Below, in pieces: positions 38,423 to 47,813 of a stretch of DNA of 64,000 nucleotides; position 1 is the first letter of the stretch, and each line of letters begins with the position of its first letter. A model generated the notes under the pieces. It did not search any database and was not told the DNA's origin. It saw only the letters and a list, made by a program, of their open reading frames with translations. A program made the translations under genes and the position numbers. Source of the stretch: Micromonospora sp. NBC_01699 (GTDB taxonomy: Bacteria > Actinomycetota > Actinomycetes > Mycobacteriales > Micromonosporaceae); NCBI RefSeq assembly GCF_036250065.1, contig NZ_CP109199.1, positions 8,062,083 through 8,126,082 of the forward strand, in the 5' to 3' direction.

Positions 38423-38445
38423 CGATGTATCGGCCCGATACATCG
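38423..38445. promoter_or_regulatory. PadR-type operator
   Basis: A perfect 23-bp palindrome around a central C, with arms CGATGTATCG (38423-38432) and CGATACATCG (38436-38445). It contains the ATGT...ACAT pattern of PadR operators and lies just before the padR start. Confidence 0.78.
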
Positions 38446-38554
38446 CACCGTAGACCTCCGGGGGTGGCGAGGGCAAACCCCTGATCGGCATGCGTGTCGC
38501 TACAGACTGTGACGGTGGTCGCCTCGTCGGGCCGAACCGCGTACCCTTCACCGC

Positions 38555-39016
38555 ATGCGTACGCAGCGCCGGGTGGTGGACTACTCGCTCCAGAAGCGGG
38601 CGGTGCTGCGCGAGGTCTACGCCGGGCGGGTCGGCACGTACGAGGTGTGCGACGCGTCTCCGTACCTGAAGAACGCCGCTCACTTCCACGGCGAACCGAC
38701 CGAGGTGCGGTGCCCGATCTGCCGGCGCGAGAATCTCACGCACGTCCACTACATTTACGGCGATGAGCTCAAGCAGTCCGCCGGTCAGGCCCGCAGGTTG
38801 GCGGAGCTTCCCGTGCTCGCCATGACTGTGCGTGAATTCCAGGTGTACGTGGTTGAGGTCTGCCAGAGCTGCAACTGGAACCACCTCGTCGAGCAGTATC
38901 TGCTCGGGCGGGACGGCCTGGCGGCCGAGCCGGGTGAATCGCCCGTCGGCGAGGCGATGGCCGGCACGGGCTCGCGGACCCCAACAGCTCGGCGAAGGCG
39001 TGAGGCGCAACGGTGA
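38555..39016 (+). CDS. DUF5318 zinc-ribbon-like protein
   Basis: 153 aa, corresponding by position to M. tuberculosis Rv0049. It starts MRTQRRVVDYSLQKRAVLRE. A CPIC pair near residue 50 and a CQSC pair near 106 (VVEVCQSCNWNHLVEQYLLG) suggest a zinc-binding site. No membrane segment. The last ~25 residues are basic. Function unknown; it is conserved upstream of the class A PBP gene. Confidence 0.88.
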   Translation: MRTQRRVVDYSLQKRAVLREVYAGRVGTYEVCDASPYLKNAAHFHGEPTEVRCPICRRENLTHVHYIYGDELKQSAGQARRLAELPVLAMTVREFQVYVVEVCQSCNWNHLVEQYLLGRDGLAAEPGESPVGEAMAGTGSRTPTARRRREAQR

Positions 39017-39048
39017 ACCCACCGCCCCCGGCCCCTAACACGGTTTCC

Positions 39049-39097
39049 TTGACCAGTCAGGGCGCGTGGCGGATTTCTAACCGGATAAGTCCGGTTA
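39049..39097 (+). promoter_or_regulatory. palindrome and -35-like element before PBP gene
   Basis: TTGACC (39049-39054) lies ~25 bases before a perfect palindrome with arms TAACCGGA (39078-39085) and TCCGGTTA (39090-39097) and loop TAAG. This may be an operator overlapping the promoter or a small RNA hairpin. Confidence 0.4.
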
Positions 39098-39213
39098 TTC
39101 CCGAAATAGCTGCAAGCAATGGGCAATCCCGGTCAGGCTTGCAGCGTGTCCTAGCTCACGGCAACCCGGTGGTGGCGCTGGCGCGCCCCACTGCGACCGG
39201 CAGGGTGTGACAG

Positions 39214-42195
39214 ATGAACTCGTACGGCGACCCCAGCTCCGCACGCGGTCAGGCCCGTGGTTCAGGGCCGAACGGCGAACCCGGACCCACGGCGGACGAC
39301 CCGTACCGGCGTCCGGCTCCGGACGCCCCCCCGACCTACCATTCGTCCGCGCCGGAGGGCGCGGGATCGGGCTGGTCGGCCCACGGCGGCCCGAACGGCG
39401 GCCACGGCCCGGCGGGACCGGCCGCACCCCGCGGCTCCGCGTCGGTCGGTCCGCCCGCCGGTGGACGTGCCTCGGTCGGCTCCGCCTCGGTGGGCGGCTC
39501 CGGCCCGCGCAGCGCGCCTCCGAACGGCCCGATGGCCTCGGGATCGGCCTCCGTCGGTCCGGGTGCCAGGGGTACGGCGTCGAGAGGGTCGGCCTCGGTC
39601 GGCTCCGCCTCCGTCGGCTCGGCCTCGGTCGGCTCCGCTTCAGTTGGCTCGGCCTCGGTCGGCTCGGCTTCGGTCGGCTCCGCCTCGGTCGGGGCCGGTC
39701 CCGCCGGTCGGGCCCGGGTCGGTCGGGCCAGTGTGGGCTCGGCGGCGGTCGGTGGTGCGGCCGGCAGCGCGGGGGTAGCCGGTCGGGCCAGCGTCCGCCC
39801 GGTCTCGCCGGCCGGGCCGGGTGGCCCCGGTGGACCCGGCGGCCCGAACGGTCCCGGTGGACCAGGTGGACCGGGACGGCGCGGTCGGCGGGGCGGCGAC
39901 GACCCCGAGGCACTGCGCAAGGCCAAGATGCGTAAGCGGATCAACTGGCTCATCGCCGGATTCGCGGTGCTGATCATGTTGGCCGGCGGTGGTGTCGTGG
40001 CGACCACGTACTACACCACGACGGTGACGTTGCCGCAGGACCTGCCGCTGCCGCTCTCCAGCACCATCTACGCCAGCGACGGCACCACCCAACTGGTGAA
40101 GCTGGGCGAGTACAACCGGAACTTCGTCACGATCGAACAGATCCCCGACCACGTCGAGAAGGCGGTCGCGGCGGCCGAGGACGGCAACTTCTACACCCAC
40201 GGCGGTCTCGACTACATGGGTATCGCCCGTGCCGCGTGGAACAACTTCACCGGCGGCAGCAAGCAGGGCGCGTCCACGATCACCCAGCAGTACGCCCGCA
40301 ACGCGATGGAGTTGAGCGGCGGCTACGGCCGGAAGATCAAGGAAGCGGTGCTCGCCTCGAAGCTGAACGAGAAGTACAGCAAGTCCGAGATCATGCAGTT
40401 CTACCTGAACACGATCTACTTCGGCCGCGGCGCGTACGGCATCGACGCGGCGGCGCAGGCGTACTTCGGTCTCTCGGTGGACAAGCTGAACCCCGCCCAG
40501 GGCGCGGTGCTGGCAGCGGTGATCAAGCAGCCGCAGCCGGACGAGGTGACCGGGCACAAGGGTTTCGACCCGTCGGACAACCCCGAGGCTGCCAAGGACC
40601 GGTGGACGTACGTCCTCAACGGCATGGTGGACAAAAAGTGGCTGCCGGCGGACCAGCGGCCGGTCGAGTATCCGAAGGTCAACCCGCCCAACACCACCTG
40701 CGTCAACGAGTGCGGCATCAACAGCCCGGTCGGCAACGTCGTCAACTACGTCCGCGACGAGATGGTCCAGCTCAAGATCTGTTCGAGCGCGGAGACCTGC
40801 GTCAAGGAGATCCGGGACGGCGGCTACAAGATCACCACCACCATCGACGGCAAGATGCAGAAGGCGATGGAGGCCGCGGCCTGGCGCAAGGCCAAGGGCT
40901 CCGAGCTCAGCGACCAGCCGGACAACCTGATGGCGGCGGCGGTGGCGATCCAGCCGGGAACCGGGCGGGTGCTGGCCTACTTCGGTGGTGACAACGGCAC
41001 CGGTCACGACTACGCCGGCAAGAACCTGGAAGGCACCCTCACCGGTGGCCACCCGCCGGGCTCGACCTTCAAGATCTACACCTTGGCGGCGGCGCTGGAG
41101 GCCGGGATCTCGGTCGATTCACACTGGGACGCGATGCCGTTCAAGGTCGGCGGCAACGGCCCCAGCGTGCAGAACGCGGGTCGTAACCCGACCTGTGGCA
41201 AGAACTGCTCGCTGGAATACTCCACGGTCCAGTCGTACAACGTGCCCTTCTACCACGTCACGGAGAAGATCGGCGTCGACAAGGTGGTGGACATGGCAAA
41301 GGACGCCGGCATCACCACCATGTGGACCGACGCCGGCAAGCCCTTCGACATGATCAAGGGCACCGGCAAGGACTCCCCGTTCGACACCTACGTCGGTTAC
41401 GGCCAGTACGCGATCACCGTGCTCGACCACGCCACCGGGGTGGCCACCCTCGCCGCCCGGGGCAAGTACAGCAAGCCGCACTTCATCATCAAGGTCGAGC
41501 AGAAGGACAAGGAAACCGGCGCCTGGACGAAGGTCGGCGGCGAGCAGCTCAAGGTGGAACAGCGGATCCGTACCGAGGTTGCCGACAGCGTCAACGCGGT
41601 GCTGGAGAAGATCCCCGAGGCGAACAAGGACACGCTGTCCGGCAGCCGCCCCGCGACCGGCAAGACCGGCACCTGGGAACTGAGCCCGACCAGCAAGGAC
41701 AACGCGCACGCCTGGATGGTCGGTGCCACGCCGCAGATCGCCACCGCGGTCTGGGTCGGCAACGTGGGCGACCTGAAGGCGATCAAGGACAAGAACAAGA
41801 CGGCGATCGGTGGTAACGGCCTGCCGGCCGACATCTGGAAAGACTTCATGAACGCCGCCTCCAAGGGCATGAAGACGCAGAAGTTCCCCGATCCGCCGAA
41901 GGACTTCGGTGACCCGGACGCCGGCAACGGGGTGGCTCCGCCCCCGCCGCCGCCGGTCTGCGACAACCCGATCCAGATCCTCTGCCCGCCCGGCAGCGTG
42001 CCGGGTCAGCCGAACCAGCCGAACCAGCCGGGTCAGCCGAACCAGCCGGGTCAACCCAACCAGCCCGGCCAGCCGAACCAGCCGGGTCAACCGAACCAGC
42101 CGGGCCAACCGGGTCAACCCAACGAGCCGGGTCGCCCCAACGGCGGCGGCGGTGGCGGCGGGACGGCGTCCCCCACCCCGCGGACGCGGAACTGA
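39214..42195 (+). CDS. bifunctional class A penicillin-binding protein
   Basis: Glycosyltransferase plus transpeptidase that builds peptidoglycan, 993 aa, in the position of ponA1 (Rv0050). The N-terminal ~240 residues are cytoplasmic and Gly/Ser/Pro-rich with seven GSASV repeats. One membrane helix follows (INWLIAGFAVLIMLAGGGV). GT51 motifs are AAEDGNFYTHGGLDYMG and GASTITQQYARN. Transpeptidase motifs are GSTFKIY (SxxK), SYNVPF (SxN) and TGKTGTWEL (KTG). The C-terminal ~70 residues are Pro/Gln/Asn-rich repeats outside the cell. Confidence 0.96.
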   Translation: MNSYGDPSSARGQARGSGPNGEPGPTADDPYRRPAPDAPPTYHSSAPEGAGSGWSAHGGPNGGHGPAGPAAPRGSASVGPPAGGRASVGSASVGGSGPRSAPPNGPMASGSASVGPGARGTASRGSASVGSASVGSASVGSASVGSASVGSASVGSASVGAGPAGRARVGRASVGSAAVGGAAGSAGVAGRASVRPVSPAGPGGPGGPGGPNGPGGPGGPGRRGRRGGDDPEALRKAKMRKRINWLIAGFAVLIMLAGGGVVATTYYTTTVTLPQDLPLPLSSTIYASDGTTQLVKLGEYNRNFVTIEQIPDHVEKAVAAAEDGNFYTHGGLDYMGIARAAWNNFTGGSKQGASTITQQYARNAMELSGGYGRKIKEAVLASKLNEKYSKSEIMQFYLNTIYFGRGAYGIDAAAQAYFGLSVDKLNPAQGAVLAAVIKQPQPDEVTGHKGFDPSDNPEAAKDRWTYVLNGMVDKKWLPADQRPVEYPKVNPPNTTCVNECGINSPVGNVVNYVRDEMVQLKICSSAETCVKEIRDGGYKITTTIDGKMQKAMEAAAWRKAKGSELSDQPDNLMAAAVAIQPGTGRVLAYFGGDNGTGHDYAGKNLEGTLTGGHPPGSTFKIYTLAAALEAGISVDSHWDAMPFKVGGNGPSVQNAGRNPTCGKNCSLEYSTVQSYNVPFYHVTEKIGVDKVVDMAKDAGITTMWTDAGKPFDMIKGTGKDSPFDTYVGYGQYAITVLDHATGVATLAARGKYSKPHFIIKVEQKDKETGAWTKVGGEQLKVEQRIRTEVADSVNAVLEKIPEANKDTLSGSRPATGKTGTWELSPTSKDNAHAWMVGATPQIATAVWVGNVGDLKAIKDKNKTAIGGNGLPADIWKDFMNAASKGMKTQKFPDPPKDFGDPDAGNGVAPPPPPPVCDNPIQILCPPGSVPGQPNQPNQPGQPNQPGQPNQPGQPNQPGQPNQPGQPGQPNEPGRPNGGGGGGGTASPTPRTRN
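39586..39690 (+). repeat. GSASV-coding tandem repeat
   Basis: Seven tandem 15-base units, each coding GSASV, inside the N-terminal tail of the penicillin-binding protein. Units differ mainly at third positions. Further scattered SASVG copies precede it. Confidence 0.9.
42001..42135 (+). repeat. QPNQPG-coding tandem repeat
   Basis: Tandem 15-base units coding QPNQP/GQPNQ-type repeats in the C-terminal tail of the penicillin-binding protein. Likely an extended wall-spanning tail. Confidence 0.9.
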
Positions 42196-42203
42196 TCGAT
42201 TCG

Positions 42204-42243
42204 ATGGGCCGGCGGCCGGGTGACCACCCGGCCGCCGGCCCAT
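42204..42243 (+). terminator. terminator of PBP gene
   Basis: A perfect 18-bp stem (42204-42221 with 42226-42243), four-base loop, followed by TTT. Confidence 0.85.
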
Positions 42244-42316
42244 TTCCGTACCCGGCCGCCGACACGGGCGGACCGGGCGGGACGAATGGCGGTCGCGTAC
42301 GGCAGGATGCCTGTTC

Positions 42317-43867
42317 ATGAGCGCGCAGTCGACGGCAGGCATCGACGAGCCTGAAAAGGTGGACCATCCCTCCCGCTCCGACGGCTTCGTCCGCGGACTG
42401 GCCGAAGCGATCGGTGGGCCCATCGGCGAACACGCCGTGGGCGTCGACCGGCGACGCGGCGGTGGTCGCGGCGGACTCGTCTTCTGGAGCGCGGCCCGGA
42501 TCGTGCTGGCCCTGACCTGCCTCACGCTCGCCCTGCACTGGGTGCAGAAGTCGCCCTGCCAGGACGGTGCGTGGCAGAACAACTACCAGTACACCCGGCT
42601 CTGCTACACCGACGTGCTCGCGCTCTACTACGCCGAGGGCCTCAACGAGGGCAAGGTCCCCTACGCCGACCACCCGGTCGAGTACCCGGTGGTGACCGGG
42701 TACTTCATGGGCGCGCTGGGGCTGCCCGTACACGCGCTCGGCGAGTCCCGGCCCGGCATCAACCAGGGCCAGTGGTTCTACAACCTGAACGCCCTGGTGC
42801 TCAGCGCCCTGGCGGTCGCGACCGTGGCCATGCTGCTCTCGATGCGGCGCCGCCGGCCCTGGGACGCGGCGCTCTTCGCCCTGTCACCGGCGCTGCTGGT
42901 CACCGCCACCGTCAACTGGGACCTGCTCGCCATCGGCCTCGCCGCCTTCGGCATGTACGCCTGGGCCAGACGACGGCCGGTCGCGGCCGGCATCCTGCTC
43001 GGCCTGGCCGGTGCGGCAAAACTCTTCCCGCTGTTCATCTTCGGCCCGCTGCTGATCCTCGCGCTCCGCGCGAACCGGCTGAAGCAGGCACTCATTGCCG
43101 CCGGCACCGCCGTTGTCACGGTCGTCGCGGTCAACCTGCCGGTGGCGATCCCGTACCGGGAGAGCTGGGACCGGTTCTTCGAGCTGAACACCGAACGACC
43201 GATCGACTGGGGCACGCTCTGGTACATCGGCCGCTACCTGGACGGGAAGTGGAACACCGGCAACCCCGGTGACCAGGGGCCGTTCCAGTGGCTGAGCAAC
43301 AACGTCGACCCCACCCTCAACTACCTGACGTACGCCCTGTTCGTGCTGGCCTGCATCGGCGTGGCCCTGCTGGCGGTGCTCGCTCCGCGCCGGCCGAGGC
43401 TGGCCCAACTCGCCTTCCTCGTGGTAGCCGCGTTCCTGATCTTCAGCAAGGTCTGGTCCCAGCAGTACACGCTCTGGCTGCTGCCGCTGCTGGTGCTCGC
43501 CCGCCCCCGCTGGGGCGCGTTCCTGGCCTGGCAACTCGCCGAGGTCGGCTACTTCGTCGCGTTCTACGGCGAACTGCTCGGTGCCTCCGGCAAGCAGGTC
43601 TTCCCCGAGGGCGTGTTCGTACTCGCCGCCACCCTCCGGCTGGTCACCGTGGCCATCCTCTGTGGACTGATCATCCGGGAGATCCTCCGCCCCGAACTCG
43701 ACCCGGTCCGCGCCACGTACGACGATGACCCCGATGGCGGCGTGCTGGACGGCGCACCGGACGCGCCCTGGTTCACCCGATGGCGTACGGGACGCGGGCC
43801 GGCCGGGTCCGACCCGTCCCCCGAACCACCACCGCCAGCGAGCGACCAGCCGGTACCGGTGAGCTGA
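42317..43867 (+). CDS. GT87-family membrane glycosyltransferase
   Basis: 516 aa polytopic membrane protein in the position of M. tuberculosis Rv0051. About 9 to 11 hydrophobic helices start after ~55 residues (LVFWSAARIVLALTCLTLAL). The first outer loop holds CYTDVLALYYAEGLNEGKVP and YADHPVEYPVVTGYF, with acidic residues typical of GT-C enzymes using polyprenyl-phosphate mannose or arabinose. The tail is Pro-rich and cytoplasmic. Acceptor unknown. The N-terminal part overlaps no other gene. Confidence 0.85.
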   Translation: MSAQSTAGIDEPEKVDHPSRSDGFVRGLAEAIGGPIGEHAVGVDRRRGGGRGGLVFWSAARIVLALTCLTLALHWVQKSPCQDGAWQNNYQYTRLCYTDVLALYYAEGLNEGKVPYADHPVEYPVVTGYFMGALGLPVHALGESRPGINQGQWFYNLNALVLSALAVATVAMLLSMRRRRPWDAALFALSPALLVTATVNWDLLAIGLAAFGMYAWARRRPVAAGILLGLAGAAKLFPLFIFGPLLILALRANRLKQALIAAGTAVVTVVAVNLPVAIPYRESWDRFFELNTERPIDWGTLWYIGRYLDGKWNTGNPGDQGPFQWLSNNVDPTLNYLTYALFVLACIGVALLAVLAPRRPRLAQLAFLVVAAFLIFSKVWSQQYTLWLLPLLVLARPRWGAFLAWQLAEVGYFVAFYGELLGASGKQVFPEGVFVLAATLRLVTVAILCGLIIREILRPELDPVRATYDDDPDGGVLDGAPDAPWFTRWRTGRGPAGSDPSPEPPPPASDQPVPVS

Positions 43868-43895
43868 CCGGCGGCACCGAGGGCAGAAGTCGAAC

Positions 43896-43933
43896 CGGCC
43901 CGGTTCACCCGATCGTCGGGGTGAACCGGGCCG
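43896..43933. terminator. bidirectional terminator
   Basis: A perfect 15-bp stem (43896-43910 with 43919-43933), eight-base loop, between convergent membrane protein genes. Confidence 0.8.
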
Positions 43934-43971
43934 TCGCGTTCGGGGCCGCCGTGGGGCTCGGGCGTACCGGC

Positions 43972-46215
43972 TCAGTTTCCGTCGAGGTGGAAGACGATGG
44001 TGTCGCCACTGTCCTCGCGCCGGATGTTGAACTGCTCCGCCGGCATGTCTGCGGCACCCGCCCAGGGCGTACCGGCCACCCGGTTCTTGAGCAGGACGAC
44101 CGTCTTCACCCCGAGCCCGCGCAGGTAGTCGACGCTCTCCTGGTCGGGGAACGCCTCCGCACGCTTGCGCGCCTGGGCCAACGACTCCGGGGTGAAACCG
44201 CTGCCGCCGTTCACCACGTCCTGGAACCGGCTGGTCGACCAGAGCATCACGTGCTGGTCGGTGCCCTGGTCCGAGGGGAGCACCAGGATCGGGCCGTCGA
44301 CCGTACGCAGCGCCGCGGGCTGGGCCGGCACGATCGGCGTCGGGGTCGAGTTCAGCCCCTCGGCCAGCACCAGCACCAGCGGCAGCAGGGTGGCCAGCCG
44401 CAGCAGCGGGCCGGGTCGCGGCGGTATCCGTTCCGCCGCCGAGATGTCCCGGGCCCGCTCGGCGAACGCGCTCACCGAACCGGCGGCGATGATCCCGAGC
44501 AGCAGCGTCGTCCAGATCATCAGCCGGCCCGGCGTACGCAGCCCGTCCCAACCGGGTAGGTGCTCGAACAGCGGGAGGTAGGAGAACCGACCGCCGAAGA
44601 ACTCGGTGCCCATCGTGAGGATCGCGCTGACCAGCACCCCGGCGAGCAGCAGCAGGCGCTGCCGGATGGTCCAGATGGAGAACAGCAGGCCGGCGAGGGC
44701 CAGCGCGTAGAGCACGAATCCGGGCAGCAGGGTGTTCTCCGGTGCCCACGGCAGTCCGGCCCGCGCCGCGTCGTGCAGCCTGCCCCAGACCAGCGACTCC
44801 TGCGGCGCGACCACGAACCCGCTGGGCGGGGGCGAGTAGAGCGCGAGGTCGCCGACCGTACGCCGGGCGTTCGGGTGCAGCTCGGCGACCCGGAAGTACG
44901 GGATGGCCAGCAGTACACCGATCCCCGCGAAGATCACCGCGCCCCAGAAGTCGGCCAGCAGCAGCCGTACGCCGAGCGGCCGGCGCTCCGGCCAGAACCA
45001 GGTACGCCGCACGAACCAGGTCACCGAGGCGACGAGCACGATCCCGGCCAGCAGGTACGCGAACGGCAGGCCGATGCCGAAGCCGAGACTGAGCTGCCAC
45101 GCCGCGACCAGCCAACCGCCGAGCGCCCAGCCGGCGTGCTTGCGCTCCGGTCGGAAGCCGTGCCGCAGCGACCAGCCGTGGCCACGGGCCAGCATGGCCA
45201 GCGCCAGCGGGATCCCGCCGTTGGAGATGACGTGCAGGTGACCGGCCTGGGAGAGCAACCACGGCGGGTACGCGAACGCCACCCCGGCGACCGCCGCGCC
45301 GATCCGCCCCGCCCCGAGCTGCCGCACCAGGGCGTACGCGCCGACGGTGGCGAGAGCGTGCGCCAGCACGAAGATGATGTTGTAGCGGACCAGTGCGGCA
45401 ACCGGGCCGTTGCCGATCATCCCGGCCGGGGCGTACCCGAGCAGGGTGTCGGAGAAGGCGAAGCTCCACGACTCCGGGTAGAACGCGTTCGACTGCCAGA
45501 GCAGCGCCGGGTTGGTCAGCAGGATGTGCCCGGACCAGGACATCTGCCACGCCTGAAGGGTCGGGTCCCAGATGTCCTGCGGGATGGTGTGCGCCGGGTA
45601 GCGCAGCGTCGGCCAGGTCATGACGACGGCGAGGACCAGGCTGGCCAGACCGGCGAGGGTCCACTCGTGGAACAGGACCCGGGTGACCCGGCTCAGCCGA
45701 CCGGGCACCGGCTCCGGGGCGGGCGCGAACGCCGCCCACCGGTCGGCCGGCTCGGCGTCGGGCTGATCGGTCGCGTCCGTACCGGTCGGTTCCCTGAGCT
45801 GCTCGCCGCTGCTCGCCGCCGGCCGCCGCAACGGCCAGGTCCGCCGCCACCACGGCGGGCGCGACCCGGTGCCGGATGCCGAGGTGTTCCGCTCGACGAC
45901 GCCCAGGTCGATGACCGCCGGTTCGACCAGCGTCGCGGTCGAGCCCGTGCCCGTGCCGGTCTTGTCGCGGCCCTCGGTGGCGCCGTCGGCATCCGGCTGG
46001 TCGGTGGCGTCGGGTCCGACCGTCGTACGCGGCTGGTCGGGCTGGCCGGCGCCCTCGGACCTGTCGGTGGCTTTGGTGTGGCCGGACCCGTTGGTCGTGG
46101 GACCGGACCCGTTGGTGGTCGCCGCGTCCGTGCCGGTGGCATCCCGATCGGCCGGGTCGGCCTGACCGGTCGCCTCGGCGGGCACGTCGGTGGCGTTCGA
46201 CTGGTCCGTTGTCAT
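43972..46215 (-). CDS. large polytopic membrane protein, GT-C-like
   Basis: 747 aa. The first ~150 residues are Thr/Asp/Gly-rich and likely cytoplasmic. About 11 hydrophobic helices follow (from TLAGLASLVLAVVMTWPTL). The first outer loop contains QDIWDPTLQAWQMSWSGHIL, similar to GT-C glycosyltransferases (GT39/83). The C-terminal ~170 residues are a soluble outer domain with GPILVLPSDQGTDQHVMLWS. ATG at 46215 with AGG upstream. Substrate unknown. It lies 14 bases after nfo, so both share a transcript. Confidence 0.78.
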   Translation of the reverse strand: MTTDQSNATDVPAEATGQADPADRDATGTDAATTNGSGPTTNGSGHTKATDRSEGAGQPDQPRTTVGPDATDQPDADGATEGRDKTGTGTGSTATLVEPAVIDLGVVERNTSASGTGSRPPWWRRTWPLRRPAASSGEQLREPTGTDATDQPDAEPADRWAAFAPAPEPVPGRLSRVTRVLFHEWTLAGLASLVLAVVMTWPTLRYPAHTIPQDIWDPTLQAWQMSWSGHILLTNPALLWQSNAFYPESWSFAFSDTLLGYAPAGMIGNGPVAALVRYNIIFVLAHALATVGAYALVRQLGAGRIGAAVAGVAFAYPPWLLSQAGHLHVISNGGIPLALAMLARGHGWSLRHGFRPERKHAGWALGGWLVAAWQLSLGFGIGLPFAYLLAGIVLVASVTWFVRRTWFWPERRPLGVRLLLADFWGAVIFAGIGVLLAIPYFRVAELHPNARRTVGDLALYSPPPSGFVVAPQESLVWGRLHDAARAGLPWAPENTLLPGFVLYALALAGLLFSIWTIRQRLLLLAGVLVSAILTMGTEFFGGRFSYLPLFEHLPGWDGLRTPGRLMIWTTLLLGIIAAGSVSAFAERARDISAAERIPPRPGPLLRLATLLPLVLVLAEGLNSTPTPIVPAQPAALRTVDGPILVLPSDQGTDQHVMLWSTSRFQDVVNGGSGFTPESLAQARKRAEAFPDQESVDYLRGLGVKTVVLLKNRVAGTPWAGAADMPAEQFNIRREDSGDTIVFHLDGN

Positions 46216-46229
46216 CAGCCTGCTTTTCC

Positions 46230-47006
46230 CTACCGGCCCACGCGGTCGCGCAGGAATGCGATGTCGGCGCTCTGGCCGTCGACCCCGCCGGGGGTTTCCA
46301 CGACGACCGGGGCGCCGGCCGCGCGGATGACGGCGACCACCAGGTCGGGATCGATGTTCCCCTGACCCAGATTGTCGTGACGATCGCGGCCCGAGTCGAA
46401 TCCGTCCTTCGAGTTGTTGGCGTGGATCAGGTCGATCCGACCGGTGATCGCCTTGACCCGGTCCACGATGTCGAGCAGGTCCTCGCCGCCGGCGTGGGCG
46501 TGGCAGGTGTCGAGGCAGAAGCCGACGCCGTACTCACCGACCGCGTCCCAGAGCCGGGCGAGCGCGTCGAACCGGCGGGCGCACGCGTTGTCGCCGCCGG
46601 CGGTGTTCTCGATCAGCACCTGGGTGGCGAACCCGCCGGACTCGGCCGCGTACGCGAAGGTCTTCCGCCAGTTGTCGAAGCCCTTCGTGATGTCGTCGCC
46701 CTTGTTCACGTGACCGCCGTGGACGATCAGCCCTCGGGCGCCGACTGTCGCGGCGGCGTTGGCGTGCTCGACGAGCAGCTTGCGACTGGGGATCCGGATC
46801 CGGTTGTTCAACGTCGCCACGTTGATCACGTACGGCGCGTGGATGTAGACGTCGACCTCGGCGGCGCGCAACCGGTCGGCGTCCGCCCGTGGCTCGGGTG
46901 CTTTCCAGCCCTGGGGATCGGCGAGGAAGAACTGCACCGTGTCCGCCTTGCGGAGGGTGGCCTCGTCCAGCGGGTCCGCAGAGTCGACGTGGGCTCCGAT
47001 ACGCAT
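46230..47006 (-). CDS. nfo: deoxyribonuclease IV (AP endonuclease)
   Basis: Zinc-dependent AP endonuclease of the EndoIV TIM-barrel family, which cuts DNA at abasic sites. 258 aa, ATG 47006 ([16 protein letters not shown]). Metal-site motifs include [60 protein letters not shown] and [10 protein letters not shown], and PVVVETPGG. The family signature regions are all present. A longer reading frame to 47462 is not coding. Confidence 0.94.
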   Translation of the reverse strand: MRIGAHVDSADPLDEATLRKADTVQFFLADPQGWKAPEPRADADRLRAAEVDVYIHAPYVINVATLNNRIRIPSRKLLVEHANAAATVGARGLIVHGGHVNKGDDITKGFDNWRKTFAYAAESGGFATQVLIENTAGGDNACARRFDALARLWDAVGEYGVGFCLDTCHAHAGGEDLLDIVDRVKAITGRIDLIHANNSKDGFDSGRDRHDNLGQGNIDPDLVVAVIRAAGAPVVVETPGGVDGQSADIAFLRDRVGR

Positions 47007-47184
47007 GAGGGCGAGCCTACGTGCCACAGACCAGGGCCGGCATCGCGGCGGCTGTCGGGTGGGGCGGTGCGGCGTCGCGGAGCGGGCCGCGTTACCGCCT
47101 GCCGGGCCGGTCGTTAGCAGTGGTGAGACTCCTGGCCCGGCACTCGGATCAGGTGCAACCGCTGCCGACCGAGGGACGAGGAAA

Positions 47185-47496
47185 GTGCCGTCGCTGCTCC
47201 GACACCGCCGCGCCACCGTGGCCGTTGCCGCGTTGTTCGCCGGTGCGCCGCCGCTGGCGGCGGCGACCCTCGGTGGGCAGATCGCGGTGGTGCCGGCCGT
47301 CGGGCGTACGACTGACCTTGATTCATGGCACCCCTCCGCCGCGCGGCCCGGCGCGGCGGAGGGGAGCACCCTTGCCGGGGACGCCGGGTTGACCCGCCTG
47401 CTCGCGCTCATTGCCACGATCTGCGTGGTAGGCGTAAGCGCCGGGGCAATTCGGGCTATCATCGCTCAACGGGCAACACGGACTGTTGTGGCGTAA
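47185..47496 (+). CDS. small membrane protein, 103 aa
   Basis: GTG at 47185 follows GAGGGACGAGGAA. A basic N-terminus ([17 protein letters not shown]) leads into a signal-like hydrophobic segment. A short Pro/Ala loop and a second helix ([21 protein letters not shown]) follow. The end is basic. Two membrane helices with a periplasmic loop are the simplest reading. Unrecognised; lies just upstream of rpsF. Confidence 0.6.
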   Translation: MPSLLRHRRATVAVAALFAGAPPLAAATLGGQIAVVPAVGRTTDLDSWHPSAARPGAAEGSTLAGDAGLTRLLALIATICVVGVSAGAIRAIIAQRATRTVVA

Positions 47497-47515
47497 GATG
47501 ACAACTAAGTAGGCT

Positions 47516-47601
47516 CCGCGGGGCGCCTCCTGTCCAACCTCATCGGTGTGGTCGTTCCTCCCCAGGTCCCACCCAAAGAATGCGGACAGGGCGCCCCGCG
47601 G
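47516..47601 (+). promoter_or_regulatory. long-range hairpin in rpsF leader
   Basis: Arms CCGCGGGGCGCC (47516-47527) and GGCGCCCCGCGG (47590-47601) pair perfectly. The pairing extends inward as CTGTCC (47530-47535) with GGACAG (47584-47589) after a two-base bulge, leaving a 48-base loop. This lies ~215 bases before rpsF and may be an attenuator or a protein-binding leader. Confidence 0.6.
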
Positions 47602-47768
47602 CTCTGCAAGGAAGGGCCCCTTTCTGTCGATCTTCGACGGGAGGGGGCTCTGTCAACACCCCGTACGCCCGGTGAACCTCCCGGTACGCCACCGGGTATC
47701 CTGGTCAGGTTGTCTGTGTCACCACGGGTTCCCCCGCCGGTGCCGAGGCAACGACGCACGACCTCCTG

Positions 47769-47785
47769 CCACGGAAGGACCGTGG
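47769..47785 (+). promoter_or_regulatory. small hairpin before rpsF
   Basis: CCACGG-AAGGA-CCGTGG folds into a six-bp stem 28 bases before the rpsF start. The S6:S18 complex is known to bind rpsF leaders in other bacteria; this stem is one candidate. Confidence 0.35.
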
Positions 47786-47813
47786 CCGTTAGCCCATAGG
47801 AGGTGAGCACGTC

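Noticed and set aside
39586-39690. CRISPR-like repeat
   Set aside because: Units are contiguous, 15 bases, in frame and code for GSASV; no spacers.
46703-46716. parS-like TGTTCACGTGACCG in nfo
   Set aside because: Several mismatches to the consensus and lies in coding sequence; other sites are perfect.
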